A stretch of 18,949 nt of DNA from CADEED01 sp035761265 (GTDB taxonomy: Bacteria; Pseudomonadota; Gammaproteobacteria; Steroidobacterales; Steroidobacteraceae): NCBI GenBank assembly GCA_035761265.1, contig DASTRL010000043.1, forward strand, positions 1 through 18,949, in the 5' to 3' direction. Below are positions 1 through 8,673 of the stretch, piece after piece. Numbering within the stretch: position 1 is the stretch's first letter; each line of letters begins with the position of its first letter. The position numbers were made by a program, and so were the translations under genes. The notes beneath the pieces were generated by a model. It was not told where the DNA came from. It did not search any database and saw nothing but the letters and a program-made list of their open reading frames with translations.

Positions 1-290
1 ACGTGGCCGAGCCCTGGCACGAGCACCACGAACAGCAGCGCCAACGCGCCGATCAGCAACGGCCAGGCCATCTTTTCCAGGAACTCGGTGCGAATGCAGA
101 ACACGATGGTCGCGAGCACGCTGCCGATCAGGCACAGCATCAGCTGGCGCTCGAGGAATGAGAACGAATCGCCGCCGTCCTTGCTGGCGATCGAGATCGA
201 GGCCGAGGTGACCATGATGAGGCCGAGCAGCAGGATCGCGAACACGAGCGCCAGCGTCACCGTGTCGACGTGCAGCCGCTGCGACTTCAT
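1..290 (-). CDS. ftsW: FtsW, septal peptidoglycan glycosyltransferase (N-terminal part, runs off the window)
   Basis: FtsW is the SEDS-family membrane protein that polymerises lipid II at the division septum together with FtsI. Only the first 96 codons are present; the gene continues past the left edge. The ATG at 290 overlaps the murD stop by four bases (ATGA). The visible part starts MKSQRLHVDTVTLALVFAIL, has a first membrane helix ending in the family-typical stretch LIMVTSASISIA, a short polar loop, then a second and third hydrophobic segment, and is cut within LVPGLGH. That last motif sits early in the SEDS fold and is typical of both FtsW and RodA; the place in the dcw cluster directly after murD decides for FtsW. 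Function is inferred from similarity and position; the catalytic region is outside the window. Confidence 0.93.
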   Translation of the reverse strand, partial: MKSQRLHVDTVTLALVFAILLLGLIMVTSASISIASKDGGDSFSFLERQLMLCLIGSVLATIVFCIRTEFLEKMAWPLLIGALALLFVVLVPGLGH

Positions 291-1633
291 GCGAGCTCCT
301 TGACCGCGGCGGCGAACAGGTTGCCGCGATCCGCGTAGTCGCGAAACATGTCGAGGCTCGAGCACGCGGGCGACAGCAGCACGGTGTCGCCTGCTTGCGC
401 GAAGCGCGCCGCGGCGCGCACCGCCTCGCCCATGTCGGCGACGCGCGTGGTGTGGCAGATGCCCGCGAGCGCGGTCTCGATGAGCGCGGCGTCACGGCCC
501 AGCAGCACGGCAGTGCGCACCTTGCCGCGAAATGCCGCCGCGAGCGGCGCGAAGTCCTGGCCCTTGCCGTCGCCTCCCGCGATGACCACCAGCGGGCCCG
601 CCAGTCCGCCGACCGCCGCCAGCGTCGCGCCGACGTTGGTGCCCTTGGAATCGTTGATGTAGCGCACGCCCCGATGGTCGGCGATCCATTGTGCACGGTG
701 CGGCAGGCCGGGAAAATCGCGCAGCTCCTCGAGCATCGGGGCGAGCGGCAGCCGCAGCGCATCGCCGAGCGCCAGCGTCGCGAGCGCGTTGGCGGCGTTG
801 TGTCGGCCGGAAATCTTCAGCGCGCTCAGCGGCAGCAAGGCATCGCCGCGCCGCGACAGCCATGCATCCTGCCGGCCGGGCGGCGTCATGAGCCTGAAAT
901 CGGAGGTGTCGTCGAGCAGACTGAAACTCAACACGCGCTGTCCGGCGCGCGGCATGCGCACGACTTCCGGCTCGTCCGCATTCACCACAGCGGTCTCGCT
1001 GTTCGCGTAGATGCGCGCCTTCGAGGCGGCGTACGCCTTGAACGTCGCATAGCGGTCCATGTGGTCCGCGGTGACGTTGAGCACGACGCTCGCCTTGAGC
1101 TTCAGCGAGTGCGTGGTGTCGAGCTGGAACGAGGACAGCTCGAGCACGTAGAGATCCGTCGGCCCGCGCCCCAGCAGGTCGAGCGCCGGCTGGCCGAGAT
1201 TGCCGCCGACGCGCACGCGCACTCCGGCGCGCTCGGCCATGCGCCCGAGCAGCGTGGTCACGGTGCTCTTGCCGTTGGTGCCGGTGATGCCCACCACCGG
1301 CGCGTCCGCGGCGCGCGCGAACAGCTCGATGTCCCCCACGATGTCGAGACCACGCGCGCGCGCCTGCACGAAGAATGGATCATCGAGCGGCACGCCGGGC
1401 GAGGTGACCACGATGTCGGCGCGCTCCAGCAGCTGCACGTCGAAGCCGCCGGTGCGCGTGACCACCGACGAACCCAGCGCCCTGACCCCCTCGAGCTCCG
1501 GTGGAGCGGCGCGGCTGTCGGTCACGGCGATGCGAAAGCCGCTGCGTTGCAGGTGGCGTGCGACCGAGAGGCCCGTGCGGCCCATGCCGACCACGACGGC
1601 GTTCGGTGCGACCTGTGCGGGTTGCGGGCTCAT
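287..1633 (-). CDS. murD: UDP-N-acetylmuramoylalanine--D-glutamate ligase MurD
   Basis: MurD is a cytoplasmic ATP-dependent ligase that adds D-glutamate to UDP-MurNAc-L-Ala, the second amino acid of the peptidoglycan stem peptide. The protein has 448 residues, normal for the family. The N-terminal nucleotide-binding fold has VVVGMGRTGLSVARHL (about residues 13-28). The Mur ligase P-loop GTNGKST lies at 118-124. Further along are RHNAANALA (the HNxxN-type motif), INDSKGTNVGATLAA, DGKGQDF and, near the C terminus, LSPACSSLDMFRDYADRGN, all diagnostic for MurD. The ATG at 1633 overlaps the mraY stop by four bases, and the frame stays open far upstream only as an antisense-like artefact across mraY. 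The last codon overlaps the ftsW start. It belongs to the dcw operon and is probably translationally coupled on both sides. Confidence 0.97.
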   Translation of the reverse strand: MSPQPAQVAPNAVVVGMGRTGLSVARHLQRSGFRIAVTDSRAAPPELEGVRALGSSVVTRTGGFDVQLLERADIVVTSPGVPLDDPFFVQARARGLDIVGDIELFARAADAPVVGITGTNGKSTVTTLLGRMAERAGVRVRVGGNLGQPALDLLGRGPTDLYVLELSSFQLDTTHSLKLKASVVLNVTADHMDRYATFKAYAASKARIYANSETAVVNADEPEVVRMPRAGQRVLSFSLLDDTSDFRLMTPPGRQDAWLSRRGDALLPLSALKISGRHNAANALATLALGDALRLPLAPMLEELRDFPGLPHRAQWIADHRGVRYINDSKGTNVGATLAAVGGLAGPLVVIAGGDGKGQDFAPLAAAFRGKVRTAVLLGRDAALIETALAGICHTTRVADMGEAVRAAARFAQAGDTVLLSPACSSLDMFRDYADRGNLFAAAVKELA

Positions 1634-2715
1634 CGCAGTTTCAGCGTCGCGAGGCCCGCGAGCACCAGGATGAAGCTGATGATCCAGAAACGCACGATGA
1701 CCTTCGGCTCGGCCCACCCCTTCAGCTCGTAGTGATGATGGATCGGCGCCATGCGGAACACGCGCTTGCCGGTGGTCTTGAACGAGGCCACCTGGATGAT
1801 CACCGAGGCGGTCTCGACCACGAAGATGCCGCCCATGATGAGCACCACCAGCTCCTGGCGGACGATCACGCCGATGGTGCCGATGGCGGCGCCCAAGGCG
1901 AGCGCACCGATGTCGCCCATGAACACCTGCGCCGGATACGTGTTGAACCACAGGAAGCCGAGTCCCGCGCCCACCAGCGCGGCACAGAAGATCAGCACCT
2001 CGCCGGAACCGGGCACGGCCGGGATCTGCAGGTATTTCACGAACTCGGCGTTGCCGCTGGCGTAGGCGAACACGCCGAGCGCACCGCCCACCATGACCGA
2101 GGGCATGATGGCGAGACCGTCGAGCCCGTCGGTGAGGTTCACCGCGTTGCTCATGCCGACGATCATGAAATACGTGAGCACGATGAACGAGGCCGCGCCC
2201 ATGGGCACGGCGAAGTTCTTGAAGAAGGGTAGATAGAGCGTGGTCTCGGCGGGCGTCTTGGCGGTGTAGAACAGGAATATCGCGGCGGCCAGCCCGAACA
2301 GCGACTGCCAGGAATACTTCCAGCGCGCGATCAGCCCCTTCGGGTTCTTCTTGGCCAGTTTCAGGTAGTCGTCCCAGAAGCCGATCACGCCGAAGACGAA
2401 CGTGACGCCGAGCACCACCCACACGAAACGGTTCGACAGGTCCGCCCACAGCAGCGTGCTCGCGAAGATCGCGATCAGGATGAGCATGCCGCCCATGGTG
2501 GGCGTGCCGGCCTTGGTGAAGTGCGTCTTCGGGCCGTCGTCACGCACCACCTGCCCGACGCGCCCGAACTTGAGCTTCTCGATCATCCATGGGCCGAGCA
2601 GCAGCCCGAGCGCCAGCGCCGTGATCACCGAGAAGATGGCGCGCACGGTCAGATACGAGAAGACGTTGAATCCCGAGAAGTGCGGCGTCAGTTGTTTGGC
2701 CAGCCAGTAGAGCAT
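1630..2715 (-). CDS. mraY: Phospho-N-acetylmuramoyl-pentapeptide-transferase MraY
   Basis: MraY is an inner-membrane enzyme that moves phospho-MurNAc-pentapeptide onto undecaprenyl phosphate to make lipid I. The protein has 361 residues, the usual length, with about ten hydrophobic segments. Family motifs in order are KAGTPTMGGMLI (about 68-79), the paired aspartates in FWDDYLK, NAVNLTDGLDGLA, the third conserved aspartate in FMGDIGALALG, and the cytoplasmic histidine motif APIHHHYELKGW near the C terminus. In FMGDIGALALG an alanine takes the place of a serine found in many relatives (E. coli has GDVGSLALG); from memory some other gammaproteobacteria also have alanine here. The start lies four bases after the murF stop; no strong ribosome binding site is visible, which suggests coupling to murF translation. 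The stop overlaps the murD ATG. Confidence 0.97.
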   Translation of the reverse strand: MLYWLAKQLTPHFSGFNVFSYLTVRAIFSVITALALGLLLGPWMIEKLKFGRVGQVVRDDGPKTHFTKAGTPTMGGMLILIAIFASTLLWADLSNRFVWVVLGVTFVFGVIGFWDDYLKLAKKNPKGLIARWKYSWQSLFGLAAAIFLFYTAKTPAETTLYLPFFKNFAVPMGAASFIVLTYFMIVGMSNAVNLTDGLDGLAIMPSVMVGGALGVFAYASGNAEFVKYLQIPAVPGSGEVLIFCAALVGAGLGFLWFNTYPAQVFMGDIGALALGAAIGTIGVIVRQELVVLIMGGIFVVETASVIIQVASFKTTGKRVFRMAPIHHHYELKGWAEPKVIVRFWIISFILVLAGLATLKLR

Positions 2716-2719
2716 CTGT

Positions 2720-4090
2720 TCAGTGCGCCCCGAATTCCGACGGTTTTCCGACCAATGCCTCGACCACGCGCTCCAGGCGATTGGAGCGCGAGCCCTTCAC
2801 CAGCACGCAGACTTCGCGCGTCAGCTCGGCGTTGACGGCGCGCGCCAGCGCCCCGGGGTCGGCGAACCACTCGCCGCCCGAACCGAAGGCCTCGACCGCC
2901 AGCGCCGAGAGCTTGCCCGTGGCGAACAGCCGGTCGATGCGGTGATTGCGTGCGTAGCGCCCGATGTCCTCGTGGCTCTGCGCGGCGTAGTCACCCAATT
3001 CGCCCATGTCGCCCATGACCAGCCAGCGCCGCGCGTCCACGCTCGACAGCACTTCGATCCCCGCCTTCATCGAGCTGGGATTGGCGTTGTAAGAGTCGTC
3101 GACGATCCAGGCACCGCTGGGCGCGGTTTTGAGCTGCAATCGGCCAGGAACCGGGCGCATTGTGGCGAGGCCGGCGCGGATCTCGTCGAGCGTTGCGCCG
3201 GCGGCCGAAGCAGCCGCGGCGGCGCACAGGGAGTTGAGCACGTTGTGCCGGCCGGCAAGGTGCAGTTCGATCGGCATGGCGCCCTGCGGCGCCACCAGAC
3301 GGTAGCGCGTCACGAAGCCGTTCGCGTCGATGCTGGTGTGCAGGTCCTGTGCGCTGAAGTCGGCCGGCTGCGCGATGCCGAAGCTCGCGATGCGCGCGCG
3401 CGTCATGCCGCGCCACAGGCCCGCGAATTCGTCGTCGGCGTTGATCACCGCGGTGGCGCCGGGCTCGAGCCCTGCGACCATCTCGCCCTCGGCGCGGGCC
3501 ACACCCTGCATGCTGCCGAATCCTTCGAGATGCTCGGCGCCGGCATTGGTGATCAATCCCACCGTGGGCCGGGCGAGCGCCACGAGCGCCGCGACCTCAC
3601 CCGCGCGATTCGCGCCGATCTCGATCACCGCGTGGCGATGCGCGGGTTCCAGCCGGTGCAGCGTCAACGGCACGCCGATGTGATTGTTGAGATTGCCGCG
3701 CGTGGCGAGGGTGGCCCCGCGACGCTCCAGGATGGCGGCGATCATTTCCTTGACCGTGGTCTTGCCGTTGCTGCCGGCGACACCGACCACCGGAATCTCG
3801 AATTGCCCGCGCCATGCGGCGGCCGAACGCGTGAGCGCCTCCTGCGTGTCGCGCACCACGATCTGCGGCAAAGGGCTGTCCGTGCGTGTGTCGACCACCG
3901 CGCCCGCGGCGCCCGCGGTTTCCGCGGACGCGACGAATTCATTGGCATTGAAGCGCGGCCCGCGCAGCGCCACGAACAGCTCGCCGGGCTTGAGCGTGCG
4001 CGTGTCGGTGGACACACCGGCGTAGGCCCGGTCGGCGCCGGTCAATTCACCACCGCAGGACTGCGCGAATCCGGACAGCGTGCGCTTCAT
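2720..4090 (-). CDS. murF: UDP-N-acetylmuramoyl-tripeptide--D-alanyl-D-alanine ligase MurF
   Basis: MurF is a cytoplasmic ligase that attaches D-Ala-D-Ala to UDP-MurNAc-tripeptide, completing the soluble pentapeptide precursor. It has 456 residues, typical for the family. The N-terminal domain includes GVSTDTRTLKPGELFVALRG (about 25-44), characteristic of MurE/MurF substrate-binding domains. The ATP-binding P-loop GSNGKTT is at 106-112, followed by RGNLNNHIGVPLTL, typical of MurF. Later come HNVLNSLCA, the diagnostic DDSYNANPSSMKAGI, VMGDMGELG and, near the end, VKGSRSNRLERVV. The ATG at 4090 shares four bases with the murE stop, so the two are probably coupled. The next gene, mraY, begins four bases after the stop. 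Confidence 0.97.
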   Translation of the reverse strand: MKRTLSGFAQSCGGELTGADRAYAGVSTDTRTLKPGELFVALRGPRFNANEFVASAETAGAAGAVVDTRTDSPLPQIVVRDTQEALTRSAAAWRGQFEIPVVGVAGSNGKTTVKEMIAAILERRGATLATRGNLNNHIGVPLTLHRLEPAHRHAVIEIGANRAGEVAALVALARPTVGLITNAGAEHLEGFGSMQGVARAEGEMVAGLEPGATAVINADDEFAGLWRGMTRARIASFGIAQPADFSAQDLHTSIDANGFVTRYRLVAPQGAMPIELHLAGRHNVLNSLCAAAAASAAGATLDEIRAGLATMRPVPGRLQLKTAPSGAWIVDDSYNANPSSMKAGIEVLSSVDARRWLVMGDMGELGDYAAQSHEDIGRYARNHRIDRLFATGKLSALAVEAFGSGGEWFADPGALARAVNAELTREVCVLVKGSRSNRLERVVEALVGKPSEFGAH

Positions 4091-5592
4091 GGCGCCCCCG
4101 CCAGCCGAGCCGCCAGCGCGCCGGCGACGGCCTTCTGGTCGCTGAACGCTCGCCGCTCCCCGCCGTAGATCTGGTAGTCCTCGTGGCCCTTGCCCGCGAC
4201 CAGCACCACGTCGTCCTTGCCTGCATCGATGATCGCCTCGCGAATGGCGCGACCGCGATCATGCTCGATGCGATACGGATGGCCGGCCGGGATACCCGCG
4301 ACGATGCCGGCCGTGATGGCCGCCGGCGATTCGCTGCGTGGATTGTCGTCGGTGATCACGATGTCGTCGGCAAGTTCCGCCGCGATGCCGCCCATCAGCG
4401 GGCGCTTGCCCGGATCGCGGTCGCCGCCGCAGCCGAACACCACGACCAGCCGGCCGCGCGCATGCGCGCGCGCCGCGGTCAGCGCCTTTCTCAGCGCGTC
4501 GGGGGTGTGCGCATAGTCGACCACCGCCAGCGGCGCCTGACCTCCGCCCAGGGTTTCCATGCGCCCGGGAGCCGCATGCACGTGTGCCAGCGCCTGCGCG
4601 ACCTGCTCGGTGCCCAGCCCCCAGTCGAGCAGGACGGCCGTGACCGTGAGCAGGTTGTCGACGTTGAAATCGCCGACCAGCGAAGTCCTGAGCGCGCCGG
4701 AACCCCAGCTCGAATCGAATTCGAGCTCGATGCCGCGCGCACCAAGGTCCACGTGCATGGCGCGTACGAATCCATCCGCGGCGCGCGCGTGCGACTGGTG
4801 GCCGCGGCTGGTGACGATCAGGCGCCCGCGGCCGCGCGGATCGATGGCCAGCTGGCGTCCCGCGGGGTCGTCGACGTTGATGACGCGCGACTCGAGTTCG
4901 GCGCGCGCGAACAGCCGCGCCTTGGTGGCCGCATAACTCTCCATGCTGCCGTGGTAGTCGAGGTGATCACGCGTGAGATTGGTGAAAGCGGCGGTGCGGA
5001 ATCGGACCGCGGCCACGCGCCATTGGTCGATGGCGTGCGAAGAGACTTCCATCGCCACGTTGGCCGCGCCTTCGCCGCCGAGCCTTGCCAGCGTGCGCTG
5101 CACGGTCACGGCGTCGCCCGTGGTCAGGGCGCTCGCGGCGAGCGCGCCCGGCCGGCCCGTGCCGATGGTGCCCATGTAGGCGGCCGGCCGGCCGGCGGCC
5201 TGCAGGGCCTGCGCGAGTAGATAGGCGCAGGTGGTCTTGCCATTGGTGCCGGTGATGCCGGCCACCGCGAGCCGGCGCGAAGGCGAGCCGAAGAAGCGAT
5301 CTGCGATCGTGCTGGCGTGTTCGCGCAGGTGCGGCACCGGCGCGACCAGGATCTGCGACGGCAGGTCCGGAACCTGCGCCACCGGCGCCGGCTCCCAGAG
5401 CACGGCGAGCGCGCCGTTCGCCACCGCCTGCGGCGCGTACTTGAGTCCGTGCTCGCGCGTGCCGTGCACGGCGAGGAATGCGCAGCCCGGGCGCGCCGCG
5501 CGGCCGTCCTGCGTGAGGTCGCTCACCTCGAGGTCGCGCGGCAGCTGCGCGAGCCCGTCCAGCAGCCGCGAGAGACTCTGGGTCGCGTTCAC
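4087..5592 (-). CDS. murE: UDP-N-acetylmuramoyl-tripeptide synthetase MurE (meso-diaminopimelate type)
   Basis: MurE is a cytoplasmic ligase that adds the third stem-peptide residue. The motif DNPR at 416-419 (within ITDDNPRSESP) is the established signature for meso-diaminopimelate rather than lysine, as expected for a Gram-negative. Other features are the P-loop GTNGKTT at 115-121, MEVSSHAIDQWR, the lysine at 224 in YAATKARLF that matches the carbamylated lysine of the family, GDRDPGKRPLMG, and GKGHEDYQ near the C terminus. I chose the GTG at 5592 because it overlaps the ftsI stop by four bases (GTGA) and gives a normal 501-residue protein beginning VNATQSLSRLLDG. The reading frame stays open upstream across ftsI, but that part does not look like MurE. 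The stop overlaps the murF start. Confidence 0.96.
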   Translation of the reverse strand: MNATQSLSRLLDGLAQLPRDLEVSDLTQDGRAARPGCAFLAVHGTREHGLKYAPQAVANGALAVLWEPAPVAQVPDLPSQILVAPVPHLREHASTIADRFFGSPSRRLAVAGITGTNGKTTCAYLLAQALQAAGRPAAYMGTIGTGRPGALAASALTTGDAVTVQRTLARLGGEGAANVAMEVSSHAIDQWRVAAVRFRTAAFTNLTRDHLDYHGSMESYAATKARLFARAELESRVINVDDPAGRQLAIDPRGRGRLIVTSRGHQSHARAADGFVRAMHVDLGARGIELEFDSSWGSGALRTSLVGDFNVDNLLTVTAVLLDWGLGTEQVAQALAHVHAAPGRMETLGGGQAPLAVVDYAHTPDALRKALTAARAHARGRLVVVFGCGGDRDPGKRPLMGGIAAELADDIVITDDNPRSESPAAITAGIVAGIPAGHPYRIEHDRGRAIREAIIDAGKDDVVLVAGKGHEDYQIYGGERRAFSDQKAVAGALAARLAGAP

Positions 5593-7376
5593 CGGGTCGC
5601 CACCTGTCGCACGGGCTGGCCGGGCTCCTGGTCGTCGCGCACCGGCGCGTCCGGCGGTACCGCGAGGAGCCGCAGCGCGCCGCCGACCACGCCCGAGAAC
5701 ACCGGCGCAGCGACGTCGCCGCCGTAGTACTTTCCCGCGCCCGGCTCGTCGATCACCACGACGGCGGCCAGGCGCGGATGGGTCGCCGGCGCGATGCCGC
5801 CGAACACCGCCAGATATTTGTCGGTGGAGTAGCCGCCGGCCGTTGCCTTCCATGCCGTGCCGGTCTTTCCGGACACACGATAGCCCGGAATCGCCGCGCG
5901 GCGACCGGTGCCTGCCTCGGTGGAGACCACGGACTCGAGCAGGTCGATCAGCTCGCGGCTGAGGTCCGGGCTCAACGCGGGTGATCCCTCGGGCGGCGAG
6001 TCCACGCGCAGGAAGGAAACCGGCCGCGCCACGCCGAGGGCGCCGAGCGTGGCGTAGGCATGCGTGAGCTGCAGCGGCGTCACCGAGATCCCGTAGCCGT
6101 GCGACATGGTCACGATGCCGATGGGACGCCAGTGCGAGTAGTGACTCAGCAGCCCGGCGGACTCGCCCGGAAAGCCACTGCTGGTCACCTGGCCGAAGCC
6201 GAAGTCGTTGAGCGTGGTCCACATGCGCTCGGGCTCGAGCGACAGCGCCAGCATGCCCATGCCGACGTTCGAGCTCTTGGCGAGAATCGTGGCGAGGTTC
6301 ACCCGGCCGAGGCTGCCGTGCTCGTCCTCGAAGATGTTGGAGCCGACCTTGATGTAGCCGGGCGACGTGTCGATCACGCTCGTGGCGTGATACCGGCCGG
6401 AGGCGAGACCCGCGGCGACGAAGAACGGCTTGATGGTCGAGCCCGGCTCGATGATGTCGGTGATGGCGCGATTGCGGTAAGTGCGCGGCGCGATCTGTCC
6501 CCGATCGTTGGGGTTGAACGCGGGCTGGTTCACCATGGCGAGCACTTCACCGGTGGTGACGTCGAGCACCACCACCGTCCCGGCCTTGGCGCGCTGATCG
6601 CGGATCGCGGCCTTGAGCTCGCGATACGCCAGGTACTGGATGCGCAGGTCGATCGACAGCACCAGGTTGCGGCCGGGGCGCATCGCGCGGATTTCCTCCA
6701 CGTTCTGCACGATCTTCCCGTAGCGATCCTGGATCACGCGCTTGGCGCCGTCCTCGCCCGCGAGCCAGTGATCGAATGCGAGCTCCAGACCTTCCTGCCC
6801 CTGGTCGTCGACGTTGGTGAAGCCGACGACGTGCCCGGCCACCTCGCCCGCCGGGTAATAGCGGCGGTATTCGCGCGTCAGGTACACGCCCGGGATTTCC
6901 AGCGCGCGGATTTTCTGCGCCTCCGCCGGCTGCATGTGCCGCGCGAGATAGAGGAACTCGCGATCCAGGTTGGAGGTGATGCGCCGCTCGATCTCGCCCT
7001 TGTCGCGCTTCAGCGCCTTGGCGAGCCGCGGCAGCTGGTCGATGGCGAGCGCCAGCTCCTTGGGATTCACCCACACCGAGTCCACCGGCGTCGACACCGC
7101 GAGCGGCTCCCCGTAACGATCGGTGATGGTGCCGCGCGTGGCCGTGATTTCCGCGACGCGCGAGAAGCGCGCGTCGCCCTGGCCGGCGAGGAAGGCGTGG
7201 TCGGTGAGCTGCAGCTGGACCGCGCGATACAACAGCCCGAGCGCGCCGCAGACCAGCAATGCCAGCACGAAATTGGCGCGCCAACGGAAGGATTTCGCCT
7301 CGTCGCGCGGCGCGGCGCCATCGCCGCGCGCGCTGCGCGGGCGCGTGTCACGCCGCTTGCCGGAAAACATCTTCAT
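5589..7376 (-). CDS. ftsI: Peptidoglycan D,D-transpeptidase FtsI (penicillin-binding protein 3)
   Basis: FtsI is the class B penicillin-binding protein that cross-links septal peptidoglycan in the periplasm, working with FtsW and FtsQLB. It has 595 residues. A basic cytoplasmic N terminus precedes one membrane anchor (about 35-53). The PBP dimerisation domain starts with RGTITDRYGEPLAVSTPVDS (81-100). The transpeptidase motifs are all present: STIK with the acylated serine S313, SSN at 368-370, and KTGT at 504-507. The C-terminal part includes FGGIAPATHPRLAAVVVIDEP and YYGGDVAAPVFS, typical of FtsI. The start is the ATG at 7376 (MKMFSGKRR), preceded by AAGG about nine bases upstream; a second ATG at 7370 is possible. 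It begins ten bases after ftsL and its stop overlaps the murE GTG. Confidence 0.97.
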   Translation of the reverse strand: MKMFSGKRRDTRPRSARGDGAAPRDEAKSFRWRANFVLALLVCGALGLLYRAVQLQLTDHAFLAGQGDARFSRVAEITATRGTITDRYGEPLAVSTPVDSVWVNPKELALAIDQLPRLAKALKRDKGEIERRITSNLDREFLYLARHMQPAEAQKIRALEIPGVYLTREYRRYYPAGEVAGHVVGFTNVDDQGQEGLELAFDHWLAGEDGAKRVIQDRYGKIVQNVEEIRAMRPGRNLVLSIDLRIQYLAYRELKAAIRDQRAKAGTVVVLDVTTGEVLAMVNQPAFNPNDRGQIAPRTYRNRAITDIIEPGSTIKPFFVAAGLASGRYHATSVIDTSPGYIKVGSNIFEDEHGSLGRVNLATILAKSSNVGMGMLALSLEPERMWTTLNDFGFGQVTSSGFPGESAGLLSHYSHWRPIGIVTMSHGYGISVTPLQLTHAYATLGALGVARPVSFLRVDSPPEGSPALSPDLSRELIDLLESVVSTEAGTGRRAAIPGYRVSGKTGTAWKATAGGYSTDKYLAVFGGIAPATHPRLAAVVVIDEPGAGKYYGGDVAAPVFSGVVGGALRLLAVPPDAPVRDDQEPGQPVRQVATR

Positions 7377-7386
7377 GGCCGGGCCT

Positions 7387-7671
7387 TCATTGCGGCGACA
7401 CCAGCTCGATTTCCTTCGGTGGCGGCATCGCCATCTTGAGCTTGGCGCCGGCGACGTTCTCGACGAAGGCGTGCGTCGACCAGGCGCTCTGCTCGAGCTG
7501 CAGCTGCCCCCACTCGATCTCCAGGTTGTCGCGCCGCGCATTCAACCGCTCGAGCTGCACGAACAGCTCGCGCGCGCGATGCTTGGAGTAGATGGCCCCG
7601 GCCGCCGAGCCGAGCGCCGCGATCCACAGCAGCGGTACGGCCACCAGCAGCGCCCTACGCGACAGGCTCAT
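7387..7671 (-). CDS. ftsL: Cell division protein FtsL
   Basis: FtsL is a small bitopic membrane protein that forms a coiled-coil complex with FtsB and FtsQ and activates FtsWI at the septum. The 94-residue product has the expected layout: a short cytoplasmic end MSLSRR, one membrane helix (about 7-28), then a periplasmic heptad-like helix with ARELFVQLERLNARRDNLEI and WGQLQLEQSAWST, and a short proline-containing tail. FtsL sequences are poorly conserved, so the call rests on size, topology and position between rsmH and ftsI, which is nearly invariant. The start is the ATG at 7671, ten bases past the rsmH stop. The open frame extends further upstream through rsmH, but without FtsL-like character. 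It is ten bases from ftsI. Confidence 0.92.
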   Translation of the reverse strand: MSLSRRALLVAVPLLWIAALGSAAGAIYSKHRARELFVQLERLNARRDNLEIEWGQLQLEQSAWSTHAFVENVAGAKLKMAMPPPKEIELVSPQ

Positions 7672-7681
7672 GGCGACAGGC

Positions 7682-8620
7682 TCATGCGCGCACCTTTTCG
7701 GCGACGCGCAGCACGCTGGAGCGCGCCCGCGGATTGGCCTCGAGCTCGGCCTCGCCGGCGCGCTGCTTGGTGCCGATGCGCCGCAGTCGCGGCTGCGCGC
7801 CCTCGGGCACGACCGGCAAGCCGGCATACACCGGATCGACGCTCGAGTGACGCTGGATGAACTGCTTGACGATGCGGTCCTCGAGCGAGTGGAAGCTGAT
7901 GACGACCAGCCGGCCGCCCACCGCCAGCAACCCGAGCGCGCCATCGAGCGCGCGGCGCAGCTGGCCGAGCTCGTCGTTGACGTGCATGCGCAGCGCCTGG
8001 AACGTGCGCGTCGCCGGATGCTTGCCGGGTTCGCGCGTGCGCACCGTGCGTGCCACGATATCGGCGAGCTGCAGCGTGCGCGTGATCGGTTGCCGGGCGC
8101 GCTCCGCGACGATGTTCGCGGCAATGCGCCGCGCGAAGCGCTCCTCCCCGAGTGTCGCGATCACCTCGCGAATCTCAGGCTCGCCCGCTCGCGCGAGCCA
8201 TGCGGAAACCGGTTCGCCGCTCGCCGGATCCATGCGCATGTCGAGCGGGCCGTCCGCCCGGAAGCTGAAACCACGCGTGGGGTCATCGAGCTGCGGGGAG
8301 GAGACGCCGAGATCGAACAAGATGCCGCGCACGGGCCGGCCCTGCGAGAGCTGCGGCACGCGCGCGGCGATATCGGCAAACGGCGCGCCGACGAGCGCAA
8401 GCCGCACTTCGTCGGGAAAACGGCGGTGGCCGGCCGCGATGGCCGCCGGGTCGCGGTCGAACGCGAGCACGCGCCCTTCGGGACCGAGTGCCCCGAGGAT
8501 GAGTGCCGTGTGCCCGCCGCGCCCGAACGTCGCATCGATGTATAGGCCGTCCGCCCGAACAGCGAGTGCTTCGAACGCTTCCCCGGCAAGCACCGGAACG
8601 TGTGCGTCCAATTCACCCAC
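7682..8620 (-). CDS. rsmH: 16S rRNA (cytosine(1402)-N(4))-methyltransferase RsmH (MraW)
   Basis: RsmH is an S-adenosylmethionine-dependent enzyme that methylates N4 of C1402 in the decoding centre of 16S rRNA. The product has about 312 residues. It shows HVPVLAGEAFEAL near the start, the SAM-binding glycine motif DATFGRGGHTALIL (29-42), VLAFDRDPAA, the family signature LFDLGVSSPQLDDPTRGFSF, DMRMD, and TFQALRMHVNDEL followed by VVISFHSLEDRIVKQF. The start is uncertain by three codons: the GTG at 8620 touches the GAGGAG ribosome-binding sequence (8620-8625), while an in-frame TTG at 8611 lies eight bases from it and would be better spaced. Its partner for the same rRNA nucleotide, rsmI (2'-O-methylation), is in this window too. 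A 133-base gap separates it from mraZ, longer than usual. Confidence 0.96.
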   Translation of the reverse strand: MGELDAHVPVLAGEAFEALAVRADGLYIDATFGRGGHTALILGALGPEGRVLAFDRDPAAIAAGHRRFPDEVRLALVGAPFADIAARVPQLSQGRPVRGILFDLGVSSPQLDDPTRGFSFRADGPLDMRMDPASGEPVSAWLARAGEPEIREVIATLGEERFARRIAANIVAERARQPITRTLQLADIVARTVRTREPGKHPATRTFQALRMHVNDELGQLRRALDGALGLLAVGGRLVVISFHSLEDRIVKQFIQRHSSVDPVYAGLPVVPEGAQPRLRRIGTKQRAGEAELEANPRARSSVLRVAEKVRA

Positions 8621-8673
8621 TCCTCTTCAAGCGGCTGTCAGTCCGCCCCCGTTATTCCAAGCGCCGTTGCCAT

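Noticed and set aside
395..1732. A 445-codon plus-strand frame opposite murD
   Set aside because: Same antisense GC-bias artefact; composition is not protein-like and there is no ribosome binding site.
1891..1923. Serine to alanine change in the MraY motif FMGDIGALALG as a possible active-site defect
   Set aside because: The catalytic aspartates are intact, and I recall alanine at this place in other gammaproteobacterial MraY proteins, so it looks like lineage variation.
2723..4168. A 481-codon open frame on the plus strand opposite murF
   Set aside because: It mirrors murF codon for codon, has arginine/alanine/histidine-rich composition without domains, and is the usual antisense artefact of high-GC genes.
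6060..7439. A 459-codon plus-strand frame opposite ftsI
   Set aside because: Antisense shadow of ftsI; low-complexity composition and no recognisable motif.
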